NCBI RefSeq assembly: GCF_014108865.1
Contig: NZ_CP053928.1
Span: 434,001 to 498,000, forward strand
Reading direction: 5' to 3'
From: Nocardioides sp. WS12
GTDB taxonomy: Bacteria > Actinomycetota > Actinomycetes > Propionibacteriales > Nocardioidaceae
DNA length: 64,000 nucleotides
Shown here: piece after piece, positions 1 through 9,300 of the stretch
Numbering within the stretch: position 1 is the stretch's first letter
How the letters are laid out: every line of letters starts with the position of its first letter
Notes under the pieces: model-generated
Seen by the model: only the letters and a program-made list of their open reading frames with translations
Database searches by the model: none
What the model was told of the DNA's origin: nothing
Program-made: the position numbers and the translations under genes

Positions 1-1
1 C

Positions 2-733
2 GTGCCCGAAGTGCTCGTGTTCGTGCTGATCAGCCCGATCATGTTCGTGCTGCTGTTCGCGTTCGTGTTCGGCGGAGCGATCGATCCGCCGGGATCGGTC
101 AACTACAAGGAGTGGCTGATCGCGGGCATCTTCGCCCAGACGGTCGTCTTCGGTGCCACGTTCACCGGCGCCGGTCTGGCCGAGGACATGCAGAAGGGCA
201 TCATCGACCGCTTCCGGTCGCTGCCCATGTCGAGCTCGGCGGTCCTCGTCGGTCGTACGACCTCCGACGTCGTCTACAACATTCTGTCGCTGATCATCAT
301 GGCGCTGACCGGCCTGCTGGTCGGCTGGCGGATCCGCGAGGGCTTCGTCGACGCGATCCTCGGCTTCGCCCTGTTGCTGCTCTTCGCCTACGCCGTCAGC
401 TGGGTGATGGCGTTCGTCGGCATGCTGGTGCCGAGCGTCGAGGTCATCAACAACGCGTCGTTCATCGTGATCATGCCGCTGACGTTCGTCTCGAACGCCT
501 TCGTCCCGACCGAGTCCTTCGACGGCGTGCTGCGCACCATCGTCGAGTGGAACCCGGTGTCGACACTGACCCAGTCCTCACGCGAACTGTTCGGCAACAC
601 CGGCGGGTTCGAGCCCACCGACGCGTGGTCGATGCAGAACCCGGTCCTCTACACGCTGATCTGGGTCGGGATCATCCTGGTCATCTTCGCCCCGCTCGCC
701 GTGCGGCAGTACCGCCTCACCACCAGCAAGTAG
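2..733 (+). CDS. ABC-2 type transporter permease, 5'-truncated by window edge
   Basis: The visible 243 residues are the membrane subunit of an ABC-2 (DrrB-like) exporter. At least six hydrophobic segments are visible. The central stretch around residues 60-85 (LAEDMQKGIIDRFRSLPMS) is the cytoplasmic motif typical of DrrB/NodJ-type permeases. The first in-frame GTG is at base 2, but family members begin earlier, so the true start and the partner ATPase probably lie to the left of the window. The gene ends at TAG 731-733, and the next gene converges on it from the minus strand. Substrate unknown. Confidence 0.85.
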   Translation: MPEVLVFVLISPIMFVLLFAFVFGGAIDPPGSVNYKEWLIAGIFAQTVVFGATFTGAGLAEDMQKGIIDRFRSLPMSSSAVLVGRTTSDVVYNILSLIIMALTGLLVGWRIREGFVDAILGFALLLLFAYAVSWVMAFVGMLVPSVEVINNASFIVIMPLTFVSNAFVPTESFDGVLRTIVEWNPVSTLTQSSRELFGNTGGFEPTDAWSMQNPVLYTLIWVGIILVIFAPLAVRQYRLTTSK

Positions 734-758
734 CCGGCCCGCTGGCCCGCCCGGGTGT

Positions 759-3410
759 TCACTCCACCCGGGCGGTCAGCGGCAACCGACCGCGCGCACA
801 CGCCCCGACGGCCGCCGCCGTGAGCAGGGGCAGACCCACCACGACCAGTCCGATGAGCAACCACGGCACGTTCATGCTGGAGAGTCCGGTGTCGAAGTCG
901 CGGGTCAGCGGCTGGCTGATCGCCAGTCCCGGGATGAAGCCGACCGGCGCTCCCAACAGGGCACCGATGCCGCCGACGAACAGCGCATAGCCCGCCGCGA
1001 CGCGCCGCCGTTCGCGGGGACGAGCGCCCACGGCCGCCATCGTGGCGAGGTCGGGGCGGGCATCGGACAGGGCCAGGAAGGTCGCCGTGAGGGTGCCGCC
1101 GAGCATCAGGATCCCGCCGAGTGCGCCGAGCACGAACTGGATGATCCGCACCGCCGAATCGGCCTGGTAGCCGCGCTCGACGTAGAGGTACGGCTGGATC
1201 GGGAGCGCCCCGAGCACCTCCTGGATGTCCTTCTCCACGCTCTCGCTGATCGGACCGGGCAGGATCACGCCGACGGTGTCGACCTCGAGGCCGAGCTCCT
1301 TGACGACCTCGGGCGACATCAGCGCCGGGGCCGGCGGTGTCCGCTGCGCCACGTGGACGACACCCGCCTTCGCGGTCGCCGATGCGAGGTCCTGCGGGAG
1401 TTCCTCGGTCGGGACGTAGCGGCGTACGTCGACGCGCACCTCGCTCGCGTCGCGTCCGTCGTCGTCGGAGCCGCGGAGCAGGACGAGCCCGCCGTCGGCG
1501 AGCACGGCGTCGGCTCGTTCCCTGTCGTCGGCGTCCATCTCGATGTAGTCCGGGACCTCCGTGCCGACGAGGTACGGCGAGCCGATCGAGGACCAGTACT
1601 CGAGCATCATCGCCTCGCCGGCGGCACTGAACTCGATCTCCAGTTCACCGGTGTCGGTCGAGGACTGCAGGCCCTGGACCTGTTCGGCACTCTGGCCGGG
1701 CAGGTAGCGCGCGAGGGTCTCGTCCACGCTGGCCCGGTCCATGTCGTGGGGGAAGGCAATCGAGGCCTGGCCAACGGGAAGTTGCGGCATGTAGCCCGCT
1801 TCGTTGGACGCCTCCTGGCTGCTGACGGCGATCCCGAGCGCCACCACGCCGGCGACGGTGGCGCCGACGGCGGCCACCGCAGGCACGGTGCGGGTGCGGT
1901 GCCGGGCAGCGTCGCGGGCGGCGAACCGCAGCGCGAGCGGCCATCGCGCGGACAGGCGGGCCATCAGCACGACGACCATCGGCACCAGCAGGATCATCCC
2001 GAACACGGACACGATCGCGGATCCCGCGATCAGCAGCGGAGCGGTGTCCCGCCCGCCACCGGAGCCCAGGACGGCGCTGACGATGCCGCCGCCGAGCAGC
2101 ACGAGTCCGAGGATCGGCGAGCGCGCCGACGGGCTGCCCTCACCGCGGCGCCCGGCCAGTACGGCCACGACGTCGTGCCGCGACGCCGAGAAGGCGGGTA
2201 CGACGGCGGCGAGCAGGGCCGAGACCAGTCCGAAGGCAGCAACGACGACCAGCAACAGCCACGGGATCTCGAACGGGCCGAAGCGACTCGTGTCGAAGCG
2301 CTGAGCGATGGGTACCGCGGCCGCGCCGACGAGCACGCCGAGCACGACGCCGAGGACGCCGCCGATCGAACCGATCACCACCCCCGAGGCGAGGACGGTC
2401 CGCCGGGCCTGGCGCGGCGTACCGCCGGCCGCAGCGACGAGAGCCAGCGTGTGCGCCTGCGCCTTGGCCCGTACGGCGAACGCGGGTCCCGCGAGCAGGA
2501 CGACCTCGAGGAGCACCATCGCGGCGACCAGCGCGAGCACGGTCATGGTGATGTCGTCGACGCCGTCCCCTGCCGGGATGCCGTCGTAGTCGGTGAACTC
2601 CGGCGGGTCGGTCAGGACCGCTCGGGAGGTGATCAACAGGCCGATCCTGTTGAGTTCCTTGACGTCGTCCCAGGTGACCGGGCCACCGCCCACCAACCAG
2701 CGACCCATCGTGCTGTCGCCCGTTCCGAACGCTCCGGGGAGGGCAGCGGCCAGGGGATATCCGCGCGACCCGGCGCTCTCGGCGATGCCGACGACCTTGA
2801 GCTCGAACTTCTGCTCGGTCCCGTCCAGGGACTTGCGGACCGCGGTCAGGGTGTCGCCGACACCGGGTCCACGGTCGGCGAGGGCCTGGTTGACCACCAC
2901 CTCGCCGGGTCCGGGCGGGTACTCACCGCTGACCGGTTCGAACAACCCGTCCGTGACGGGGTTCGCGAGGTCGGTGGTGAAGGCTTCGAAGTCGCCGATG
3001 CCCTTGTCGGTCTGGAACCCGATCGAGTCGTGGCCGAAGACGGTGATCGGGCGGTCGGGGCCCACGGCCTTGCGAACTGCAGCAAGGTCGGTTCCGTCGA
3101 GGACGGCGTCCTCGTCGATCTCGTTCTCGGCGTTGCCGTAGCCGCCGGCCTCCGGGTCGGGGCTCTGGACGATGTTGTCGCTCCAGCTCGTCTCGATGAG
3201 CGCCTCGGCCGAGCCGATCCGGCGGTCGATGCCCTCGACGCCCGACACGTCGGCGGTGCGCCACACGATCGCGGCGGCGCTGACGGCGAGCACGGGCAGG
3301 CAGATCAGCACCAGCATCAGCGCGGTCTGGCCCTTGCGGCGCAGCGCCTCGCGGCGAGCCAGGCGCAGCGCCACCCGCCAGCCGCCGCTGGTCGACAGGT
3401 TCTGGCTCAT
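759..3410 (-). CDS. FtsX-like ABC transporter permease (MacB type, large)
   Basis: An 883-residue membrane subunit of a MacB/LolCDE-like ABC system. There is an N-terminal membrane helix near residues 25-50, a large extracytoplasmic domain, then a three-helix FtsX block around residues 290-420. This pattern repeats in the second half, with the final FtsX block near the C-terminus. The ATG at 3410 was chosen because it overlaps the TGA of the ATPase gene as ATGA. An upstream in-frame extension exists but would run deep into that gene. It is the last gene of the PadR-controlled operon. Such systems usually move lipids, peptides or drugs across or out of the membrane; the substrate here cannot be inferred. 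Confidence 0.9.
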   Translation of the reverse strand: MSQNLSTSGGWRVALRLARREALRRKGQTALMLVLICLPVLAVSAAAIVWRTADVSGVEGIDRRIGSAEALIETSWSDNIVQSPDPEAGGYGNAENEIDEDAVLDGTDLAAVRKAVGPDRPITVFGHDSIGFQTDKGIGDFEAFTTDLANPVTDGLFEPVSGEYPPGPGEVVVNQALADRGPGVGDTLTAVRKSLDGTEQKFELKVVGIAESAGSRGYPLAAALPGAFGTGDSTMGRWLVGGGPVTWDDVKELNRIGLLITSRAVLTDPPEFTDYDGIPAGDGVDDITMTVLALVAAMVLLEVVLLAGPAFAVRAKAQAHTLALVAAAGGTPRQARRTVLASGVVIGSIGGVLGVVLGVLVGAAAVPIAQRFDTSRFGPFEIPWLLLVVVAAFGLVSALLAAVVPAFSASRHDVVAVLAGRRGEGSPSARSPILGLVLLGGGIVSAVLGSGGGRDTAPLLIAGSAIVSVFGMILLVPMVVVLMARLSARWPLALRFAARDAARHRTRTVPAVAAVGATVAGVVALGIAVSSQEASNEAGYMPQLPVGQASIAFPHDMDRASVDETLARYLPGQSAEQVQGLQSSTDTGELEIEFSAAGEAMMLEYWSSIGSPYLVGTEVPDYIEMDADDRERADAVLADGGLVLLRGSDDDGRDASEVRVDVRRYVPTEELPQDLASATAKAGVVHVAQRTPPAPALMSPEVVKELGLEVDTVGVILPGPISESVEKDIQEVLGALPIQPYLYVERGYQADSAVRIIQFVLGALGGILMLGGTLTATFLALSDARPDLATMAAVGARPRERRRVAAGYALFVGGIGALLGAPVGFIPGLAISQPLTRDFDTGLSSMNVPWLLIGLVVVGLPLLTAAAVGACARGRLPLTARVE

Positions 3411-4126
3411 CGCGCAGCGTGCTCGGTGAGGACGTCGACCCGGTCGGCACCGGTCTCGTCGACGACGACTCCGTCGCGGAGGAACACGACCCGGTCCGCC
3501 CAAGCCGCGTGCCGCGCCTCATGGGTGACCAGGACGCCGGCCGCGCCGGCGTCGCAGCGGGCGCGCAGCAACTGCAGGATCTCCTCACCGGTCTCGGTGT
3601 CGAGGGCGCCGGTCGGTTCGTCGGCAAGGATCAGCCGACGTTCACCGATGATGGCGCGAGCGATCGCGACCCGCTGCTGCTGTCCACCCGACATGTCGTC
3701 AGGGAAGCGGTCCGCGAGCTCGCCGATCCCGACCTCCTCCAGTGCGGCCCGGGCCTCCTTGCTCGCTGCCCGGGCACTGACGCCGTCGAGCTCGCGCGGC
3801 AGCGCGACGTTCTCCGCGGCGGTGAGTGCCGGGATCAGGTTGAAGCCCTGGAAGACGTAGCCGATCGACGTACGACGCATGTGCGCCCGACCCTGCAGGT
3901 CGAGGCGGCCCAGGTCGGTGCCTTCGACCGCGACCGTGCCGCCGGTCGGCTGGTCGAGGCCACCGGCGATGGTCAGCAGGGTGGACTTGCCGGAGCCGGA
4001 CGGGCCCATCACGGCGACGAGTTCGCCGGCGTGTGCGGTGAACGAGACGCCACGGAGCGCGTGGACCTGGGTGGCGCCGTCACCGTGGACCCGGGTCACG
4101 TCGGTGAGCTTCAGGATGGCGTTCAT
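3407..4126 (-). CDS. ABC transporter ATP-binding protein (LolD/MacB type)
   Basis: A 239-residue ATPase pairing with the downstream FtsX permease. Walker A is GPSGSGKS at residues 41-48, the signature reads SGGQQQR, and Walker B runs into ILADEPTG, all as in LolD/MacB ATPases. Its stop overlaps the permease start by four bases (ATGA), and its own start overlaps the stop of the 53-aa gene in the same way, so translation of the four genes is likely coupled. ATP hydrolysis would drive the permease at the cytoplasmic membrane. Confidence 0.93.
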   Translation of the reverse strand: MNAILKLTDVTRVHGDGATQVHALRGVSFTAHAGELVAVMGPSGSGKSTLLTIAGGLDQPTGGTVAVEGTDLGRLDLQGRAHMRRTSIGYVFQGFNLIPALTAAENVALPRELDGVSARAASKEARAALEEVGIGELADRFPDDMSGGQQQRVAIARAIIGERRLILADEPTGALDTETGEEILQLLRARCDAGAAGVLVTHEARHAAWADRVVFLRDGVVVDETGADRVDVLTEHAAR

Positions 4127-4284
4127 CGGGCTTCCTCGGTCGGGTCCGGCGTCGTGGGGGCAGGGGCGGGTCGCGCCGTGGCGGTGCTCCGCAGCCGGGC
4201 CCGGGCATCGAGCAGCCAGCGCCGCTCGGCGCGGGCCAGCCGGCTCGCGTGGTCGTGCACGCTGTGCTTGCCGGTGTCGCTCAT
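4123..4284 (-). CDS. 53-aa basic Ala/Arg/Pro-rich protein between padR and ABC ATPase
   Basis: A small reading frame beginning MSDTGKHSVHDHASRLARAE, then a predicted helix rich in Arg and Ala, and a Pro/Thr-rich C-terminal tail. It has no membrane segment or recognised domain. It is supported by position: its ATG (4284) overlaps the stop of padR and its TGA overlaps the ATG of the ATPase gene, so it sits exactly between two coupled genes with no slack. A longer upstream start would overlap padR heavily and is unlikely. It could be a regulatory or assembly peptide for the transporter, or simply a coupling cistron; function unknown. Confidence 0.65.
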   Translation of the reverse strand: MSDTGKHSVHDHASRLARAERRWLLDARARLRSTATARPAPAPTTPDPTEEAR

Positions 4285-4880
4285 CGCGGCGTCCTCTCGT
4301 CCGCGGCCCGTTCGTGAACCGGCTGCGCGTTCGGCGTCGTCGTACCTGACGCCTGCTCGCGGGAGGCCCGTCGCAGCCGCGCCTCGCAGTGGTCGAGCCA
4401 GCGGATCTCCGCCTCGGCTCCGAAGACGAGTGAGTCGAGCACCAGGCTCCACGCCAGCTCGCGCGGGTCGGCGCCGACGGCTCGGCGCTTCAACCGGGTG
4501 TAGTCCTGGAGCGCGGCCATCGTGGCGCTGCGCTGCTGCTGGATGACCGTACCGACGTCGACGCCGGGCACCGTGACGGCGAGCGCCAGCTTGATCGCGA
4601 GTTCGTCACGCGGCGGCTGGGTGCGCGCCACCGGTGTCGTGAACCATGCCGCCACCTCGTCGCGCCCGGCCTCGGTGATCCGGTAGATCACGTGGCCCTC
4701 GGCGTTCTCGGCCTCGCCCGTCGCGAAGCCGTCGCGCTCGAGGCGGGTGAGCGTCGTGTAGACCTGCCCGACGTTCAGCGGCCAGGTCTCCCCGGTGCGC
4801 TGTTCGAACTCGGCGCGCAACTGGTAGCCGTACATCGGCTCGGTCTCCAGCAGTGCCAGCAATGCGTGCTTGACGGACAT
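4281..4880 (-). CDS. PadR family transcriptional regulator
   Basis: A 199-residue PadR protein. The winged helix-turn-helix occupies about residues 1-80 (MSVKHALLALLETEPMYGYQ, then the wing LTRLERDGFA). The C-terminal half (residues 95-180) is the helical Vir-type dimerisation domain. It heads the operon with the 53-aa protein, ABC ATPase and FtsX permease, so it most likely represses that transporter and itself until a ligand binds. Two dyads with ATAC/GTAT arms lie immediately upstream of its ATG. PadR proteins commonly bind ATGT/ACAT-type dyads, which fits autoregulation. Confidence 0.92.
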   Translation of the reverse strand: MSVKHALLALLETEPMYGYQLRAEFEQRTGETWPLNVGQVYTTLTRLERDGFATGEAENAEGHVIYRITEAGRDEVAAWFTTPVARTQPPRDELAIKLALAVTVPGVDVGTVIQQQRSATMAALQDYTRLKRRAVGADPRELAWSLVLDSLVFGAEAEIRWLDHCEARLRRASREQASGTTTPNAQPVHERAADERTPR

Positions 4881-4903
4881 CTCGCGCCCCTTCGGGTGGC
4901 TTA

Positions 4904-4934
4904 CATACTCGGTATGGTCATGTATACCCGATAT
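4904..4934. promoter_or_regulatory. Tandem PadR-like operator dyads
   Basis: Two related inverted repeats with starts 19 bp apart: CATAC-TCG-GTATG at 4904-4916, and ATAC-CCG-ATAT at 4924-4934. The wider second site is TGTATA, five bases, TATGCA. They lie 24-54 bp upstream of the padR start codon, in AT-rich sequence unlike the surroundings, where the operon promoter is expected. Assignment to PadR is an inference from position and the ATAC/GTAT arms. Confidence 0.55.
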
Positions 4935-4965
4935 GCAACGAGGTGTCGAGGCCCGACGTCGTCCG

Positions 4966-6270
4966 TCAGGTCAACGAGTGGCGCAGGTGGAACGCCAGCC
5001 GGGCCGCGATCTTGCCGGCCGGCGTCGCCAGGAGTACGTCGGCGGGATTGCCCGGCAACGGCACCGCGAGCCGGCGCCGGCTGGTCAGCGACACCGCGCG
5101 CCCGAAGGTGCGCAGTCCGTGATCACCCGAGAGGGGCCCGTATCCGCGAGCACCGAGCACCTGGCGCGGCAGAGCTCCGGCCACCGAGCCGACACCCACG
5201 TTGACACTCACCTGGGCGGCCCGCAGCGCCTCACCGATCTGCGCTCCCTTCTCGCGGGAGAAGACGGCCACGTGGGCGTAGGGCCGATCGCGAAGGCGCG
5301 CGAGGACGTCGCCGAACTCCGCCTGTCCGTGCACCCGCAACCGCGGGTCCGCGTCGGTCGGGCCGGCGGCCAGTTCGTGGGTTGGTCGCGGTCGTCGTAC
5401 GCCCAGCACTCGCGCCAGCCCACTCCCGAGGCTCAGCGGGGCCGGGCCGTCCGCCGCGAGGGCTTCCTGCAGTTCGACGTCGAAGTCGGCGCTGACGTCC
5501 GGCGCGACGAACACCTCCGGAACGGCACCGGTCTCGCCCGTCCCGGCACGTCCGACGGTGCGGGCGACGCTGGCCGCGGCCGCCCGCAGGTCAGCGTCGG
5601 GGGCCACGATCGTGACCGCGGGTCCCACCGGAACGACCGTGACGGGCACCAGCGAACGTGCGCTCACCGCGCTGATCCGCGCTGCCGCCGCAGCGGAACC
5701 GAAGACACACACGCGGTCCACGGGGGCGGCCGCGAGTGCCTCCGTCGTGGCCTCGTCGCCCGTCACCACCTGGAGCAGGGGGACGTCGGCGCGGAGGAGT
5801 TCGGCGTAGGCGAGCAGCGCGGCCTCGTGCCCGGCAGCCGGCTTGAGCACGACCGCGTTGCCCGAGGCCAGGGCGCTGACCACCGCGCTCGACGGACCGT
5901 AGAGCGGGGCATACCCCGACGCGATGACCGCGACGACACCCTCGGCCCCGTAGCTGGTGCGGGTGGCCAACTCCGGGTTCAGCAGTCCGGCTCCCTGCGC
6001 CGTCGCATTCAGCACCCGGGCCGCATTCGCCTCGACCCACTTCAGGTGCTCGATGCTCTGGAGCACCTCGAGCATCGCTTCGTCGATCGACAGCCCGCCC
6101 TCGTGGAGCGCTCCGGCGAGATCGTTGGAAGCGCGCCACAACCGGCCGCGCCAGGCACGGAGCACCCGGACCCTCTCGGCCACGGACGTCGCCGCCCAGC
6201 GATCACCGGCCGCGTGGGCGACACGGACCACCTCGGCGACATCGGCCTGATCACCTGCGTCGAAGCTCAT
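4966..6270 (-). CDS. Aldehyde dehydrogenase superfamily protein, probably catalytically dead
   Basis: A 434-residue protein with the ALDH fold pattern: Rossmann region GVVAVIASGYAPLYGP at 111-125 and cofactor strand NAVVLKPA at 138-145, the conserved Lys of that strand being kept. The active-site features are missing. The Asn expected around residues 118-121 is absent. The Glu motif (usually ELGG) is replaced near 210-217 by VTVVPVGP. The GQxC cysteine motif is replaced around 242-250 by AGTGETGAV. The only cysteine is C188, away from the active-site position. It is also shorter than the usual 470-500 residues. The reading frame is intact, so it could have a structural or binding role, or be decaying. 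It stands alone between the PadR operon and the protease gene. Confidence 0.75.
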   Translation of the reverse strand: MSFDAGDQADVAEVVRVAHAAGDRWAATSVAERVRVLRAWRGRLWRASNDLAGALHEGGLSIDEAMLEVLQSIEHLKWVEANAARVLNATAQGAGLLNPELATRTSYGAEGVVAVIASGYAPLYGPSSAVVSALASGNAVVLKPAAGHEAALLAYAELLRADVPLLQVVTGDEATTEALAAAPVDRVCVFGSAAAAARISAVSARSLVPVTVVPVGPAVTIVAPDADLRAAAASVARTVGRAGTGETGAVPEVFVAPDVSADFDVELQEALAADGPAPLSLGSGLARVLGVRRPRPTHELAAGPTDADPRLRVHGQAEFGDVLARLRDRPYAHVAVFSREKGAQIGEALRAAQVSVNVGVGSVAGALPRQVLGARGYGPLSGDHGLRTFGRAVSLTSRRRLAVPLPGNPADVLLATPAGKIAARLAFHLRHSLT

Positions 6271-6300
6271 GCGCCTCAGAATGTCACCTCCGTACGACGA

Positions 6301-6328
6301 AGGGTCGGCCCCGTGCGGGACCGACCCT
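6301..6328. terminator. Hairpin terminator candidate downstream of the subtilase gene
   Basis: AGGGTCGG at 6301-6308 pairs with CCGACCCT at 6321-6328, and the intervening bases CCCGTGCGGG can extend the stem. It lies between the subtilase stop (6372) and the start of the ALDH-like gene (6270). No clear T-run is present, as is common in high-GC actinobacteria. Confidence 0.5.
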
Positions 6329-6335
6329 CATCGTT

Positions 6336-6370
6336 GGTCGAGGAGGCTGCTCAGCAACCGTCTCGAGACC
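6336..6370. repeat. Dispersed inverted repeat (GGTCGAGG ... CTCGAGACC type)
   Basis: A 35-bp element, GGTCGAGG at its left and CTCGAGACC at its right, ending one base before the subtilase stop codon (TAG, complement of 6372-6374). It resembles the elements at 20196 and 55213 and those at 24014 and 28457 in its GTCTCGA/TCGAGAC core. It is probably one copy of a genome-wide small repeat family. Confidence 0.5.
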
Positions 6371-6371
6371 G

Positions 6372-9300
6372 CTACGGCGTCGCCGTGTCGACGTAGACGA
6401 ACGTCGAGTTCGGTGCGCCGTCGTACCCGAGCAACCCGAAGTAGTGGGCATCCGGGTCGAGGCCGGTCCACGACACGTCGAAGCTCGTGTCGCCACCGGT
6501 CGTGACCGGCACCGGGTTGGGGTCGACGGCCAGGTTGCCGACCGACGGGGTGCCGCCGAGGTCGTAGACCCGCAGCGAGTAGGGCACCGGGGCGCCCTGG
6601 TCGCCGGCCGCGAAGGCGTCGACCTCGACGATGTAGGTGCCGGCCGGTGCGCCCTCGAGCGAGAATGTCTCGCCCGGGGACGGCGTGGCCACCTCGCCTG
6701 CGACCGCGAAGATCGTGCCCGGGTCGCAGGTCGTCGCGGCGTACACGAACATGTCCAGGTCGCTCGTCGGGTCCGGCGCGACCAGGTCGAACTGGGCCAG
6801 GTCGTTGCCCTCGCCGATCGTGACGCACTCCAGGGCGTAGTCCCCGACGAGCAGGGCGCCCTCGGCGACCTGGCCCTTCACGAGGCCGGCCGTGGAGACC
6901 TGCAGGTCACCGGTGAAGCCACCGGTGATCGGCACGTTGGTCGAGCCGTCGACGCCCGTGCCGTCGATCGAGTTCGGCGCCTTCACCGACACCGGACGCA
7001 GCGCGACAGGCAGGCGCACCGTCGTCGGACCGGTCAGCGTCACGTGACCGAACGCCCACTGACTGAGCGGCGCGGTGGTGCGCTCGAAGGTGAATCCGAC
7101 CGTGGTCTCCTGGCCGGCCTTCTTCGCGTTCACCGAAGACTTGCTCGCGGTGCTCTTGAAGCCGGGCACCTCGACCTTCACCCTCCAGGTGCCCTTGCGG
7201 GCGGCCGTGAAGGTGCGGTTCAGGGTCACCTCGGTCATCACGTGGCCCTCGGCCAGCGACGGCACGTTGACGGCGTTCGGCTCGATCGCCGGGACGCCGG
7301 TGTCGAGGCCCAGTCCGGTGATGTAGCCGTACCACTGCTCCCAGTCCGAGAGGACGAACAGGCCGGGGTCGAGGAACGCCTTGGCGTTGACGTGGCCGGC
7401 GCCCTGCGCGAACAGGTCGTTCGACTTGCCGCCCGTGGCCGTCTTGAGGTCCGTCGCGGTCGTCATCATGGCCGACTTGATCTGCATCGGCGACCACTTC
7501 GGGTGCTCGCCCTGGATGAGCGCAGCGAGACCGGCGATGTGCGGAGCCGACATCGACGTACCGGAGTAGAGGTCGTAGTCGCGGCCGTGGTTGGACGGCG
7601 GCGCAACGGCCGCCAGCACGCTGACACCGGGCGCCGAGATGTCCGGCTTCAGCAGGTCGCTGTCGTCGGATGCGGCGGGGCCACGCGAGGAGAAGCCGGC
7701 GATCTGCGGGACGGGGGTCACCGTGCCCGTCAGGTTGCCGAGCTCGAAGCGTGCGGTCGCACCGGCACCGGCGGCCTCAAGGTAGTCGTAGACCTTCGGG
7801 GAGTCGACGTGCGAGACGTGGATCGTCGGCACGGCGTGGAAGTCCGCGTCCAGGCTGCCTTCGGTGATGTTCGCGAGGACGACGCCCACGCCACCGGCGC
7901 GCTCGACCTCCTCGCTCTTGACCACCCGGTCGTAGACGCCGCGCTGGCAGACCACGATCGCGCCGGCCACCTTCGTCGGGTCCAGGCTGTTCGGCGCACA
8001 GAGGGCCGTGTCGCCGGCAGGGGCCGAGCCGTTGCCGGATTCCGCCGCGTCGACCAGGTGGGTGTCCGGCAGCGCCGTCCGGCTGATCGAGGCGCCGACG
8101 ATCTTCTGGCCGTCGCCGAGGACGACGGTGTTCTCGAAACTCGTGTGCGTGCTCGCCGCGACAGTGGTCACCCACGGGCTGTTGTGCGCGACGGTCGAGG
8201 CACCCGGACCCTCGTTGCCCGCGGAGGCAGCCACGAAGACGCCGGCCTCGGCCGCACCTTCGAAGGCGATCTCGGCAGCTTCCAGGACGGTGTCGGTCGG
8301 GCCCGAGATCGAGTAGTTGAGGACGTCGACACCGTCGGTCACGGCCTGCTCGATCGCAGCCACGAGGTCGGACGTCGTACCGGAGGCGCGACCGTCGGGG
8401 GTGGCCCACAGGGCCTTGTAGACGGCGATCTTCGCGGCCGGGGCGACCCCGCTGATGTTGCCGAAGTTCACGCCCTCGGTGGAGACGTCCTTGACCGGGT
8501 TGCCGGCGGAGGTCGAGGCGGTGTGCGAGCCGTGGCCGTTGCCGTCCCGGGCCGAGATGAAGTCCTCCGGGATGGTGCGGCTCTCGCCGTACCCATCGAC
8601 GAAGGAGCGCGCCGAGATCAGCTTCGTGTTGCAGTGGGCGAGGGTGAACTCCTCGCCGGTCTCGCACTCGCCACGGAACAGGTTGCCGTCGGACTTCTTC
8701 ATCGACGTGATCGATCCGCTGATCCGGGTGCCCCACTTGCCCTGCGGCTTCGAGGTCAGCTTGGCGCCCTTGAAGGACTGCGACTCGGGCCAGATACCGC
8801 TGTCGATGACACCGACGACGACACCGTCGCCCGCCTTGTCCTGGCCGCCGGTCTGGTTCCAGACGCCCTTCTTGCCGGAGAGGCCGAGGAAGTCAGGGGT
8901 GTTCCACGTGTCGGCGTAGACGATCGAGTCCTTCTGGACCGTGAGCACGCGGCGGTCGGTGGCCAGTTCCGTGGCCTGCTTGGCGGTCAGGTCCGCGACG
9001 AAGCCGTTGGCCGAGATCGTGTAGTGCACCTTCACGTCGAAGCCGAGATCGGTGCCCAGCTTGTCGTGGCTGGCGCGCAGCTTCTTCGTGTACGGCGCCA
9101 CGGCGGCGCCCTTCGCGTCGAACTGTTCGCCCGCGGCCGCGCGGGTCGGGTTGGCCGTGGAGGCGGGCGGTGCCGCCAGCATCACGACGTAGCGACCGGC
9201 CTTGTAGCGGGTCAGGTCGGCCTTGACGGCCGACTGGCCCTCGCCGTCGGCGGCACCGGGGCCCGGGTCACTGGGATCGGCCAGTGCCGGTGCGCCGAGG

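Noticed and set aside
1353..3860. Long open frame on the plus strand (about 835 codons) opposite the FtsX/ATPase genes
   Set aside because: Shadow of high-GC third-codon bias; composition is Arg/Gly/Asp/Glu-rich without domains, while the minus strand has clear ABC motifs.
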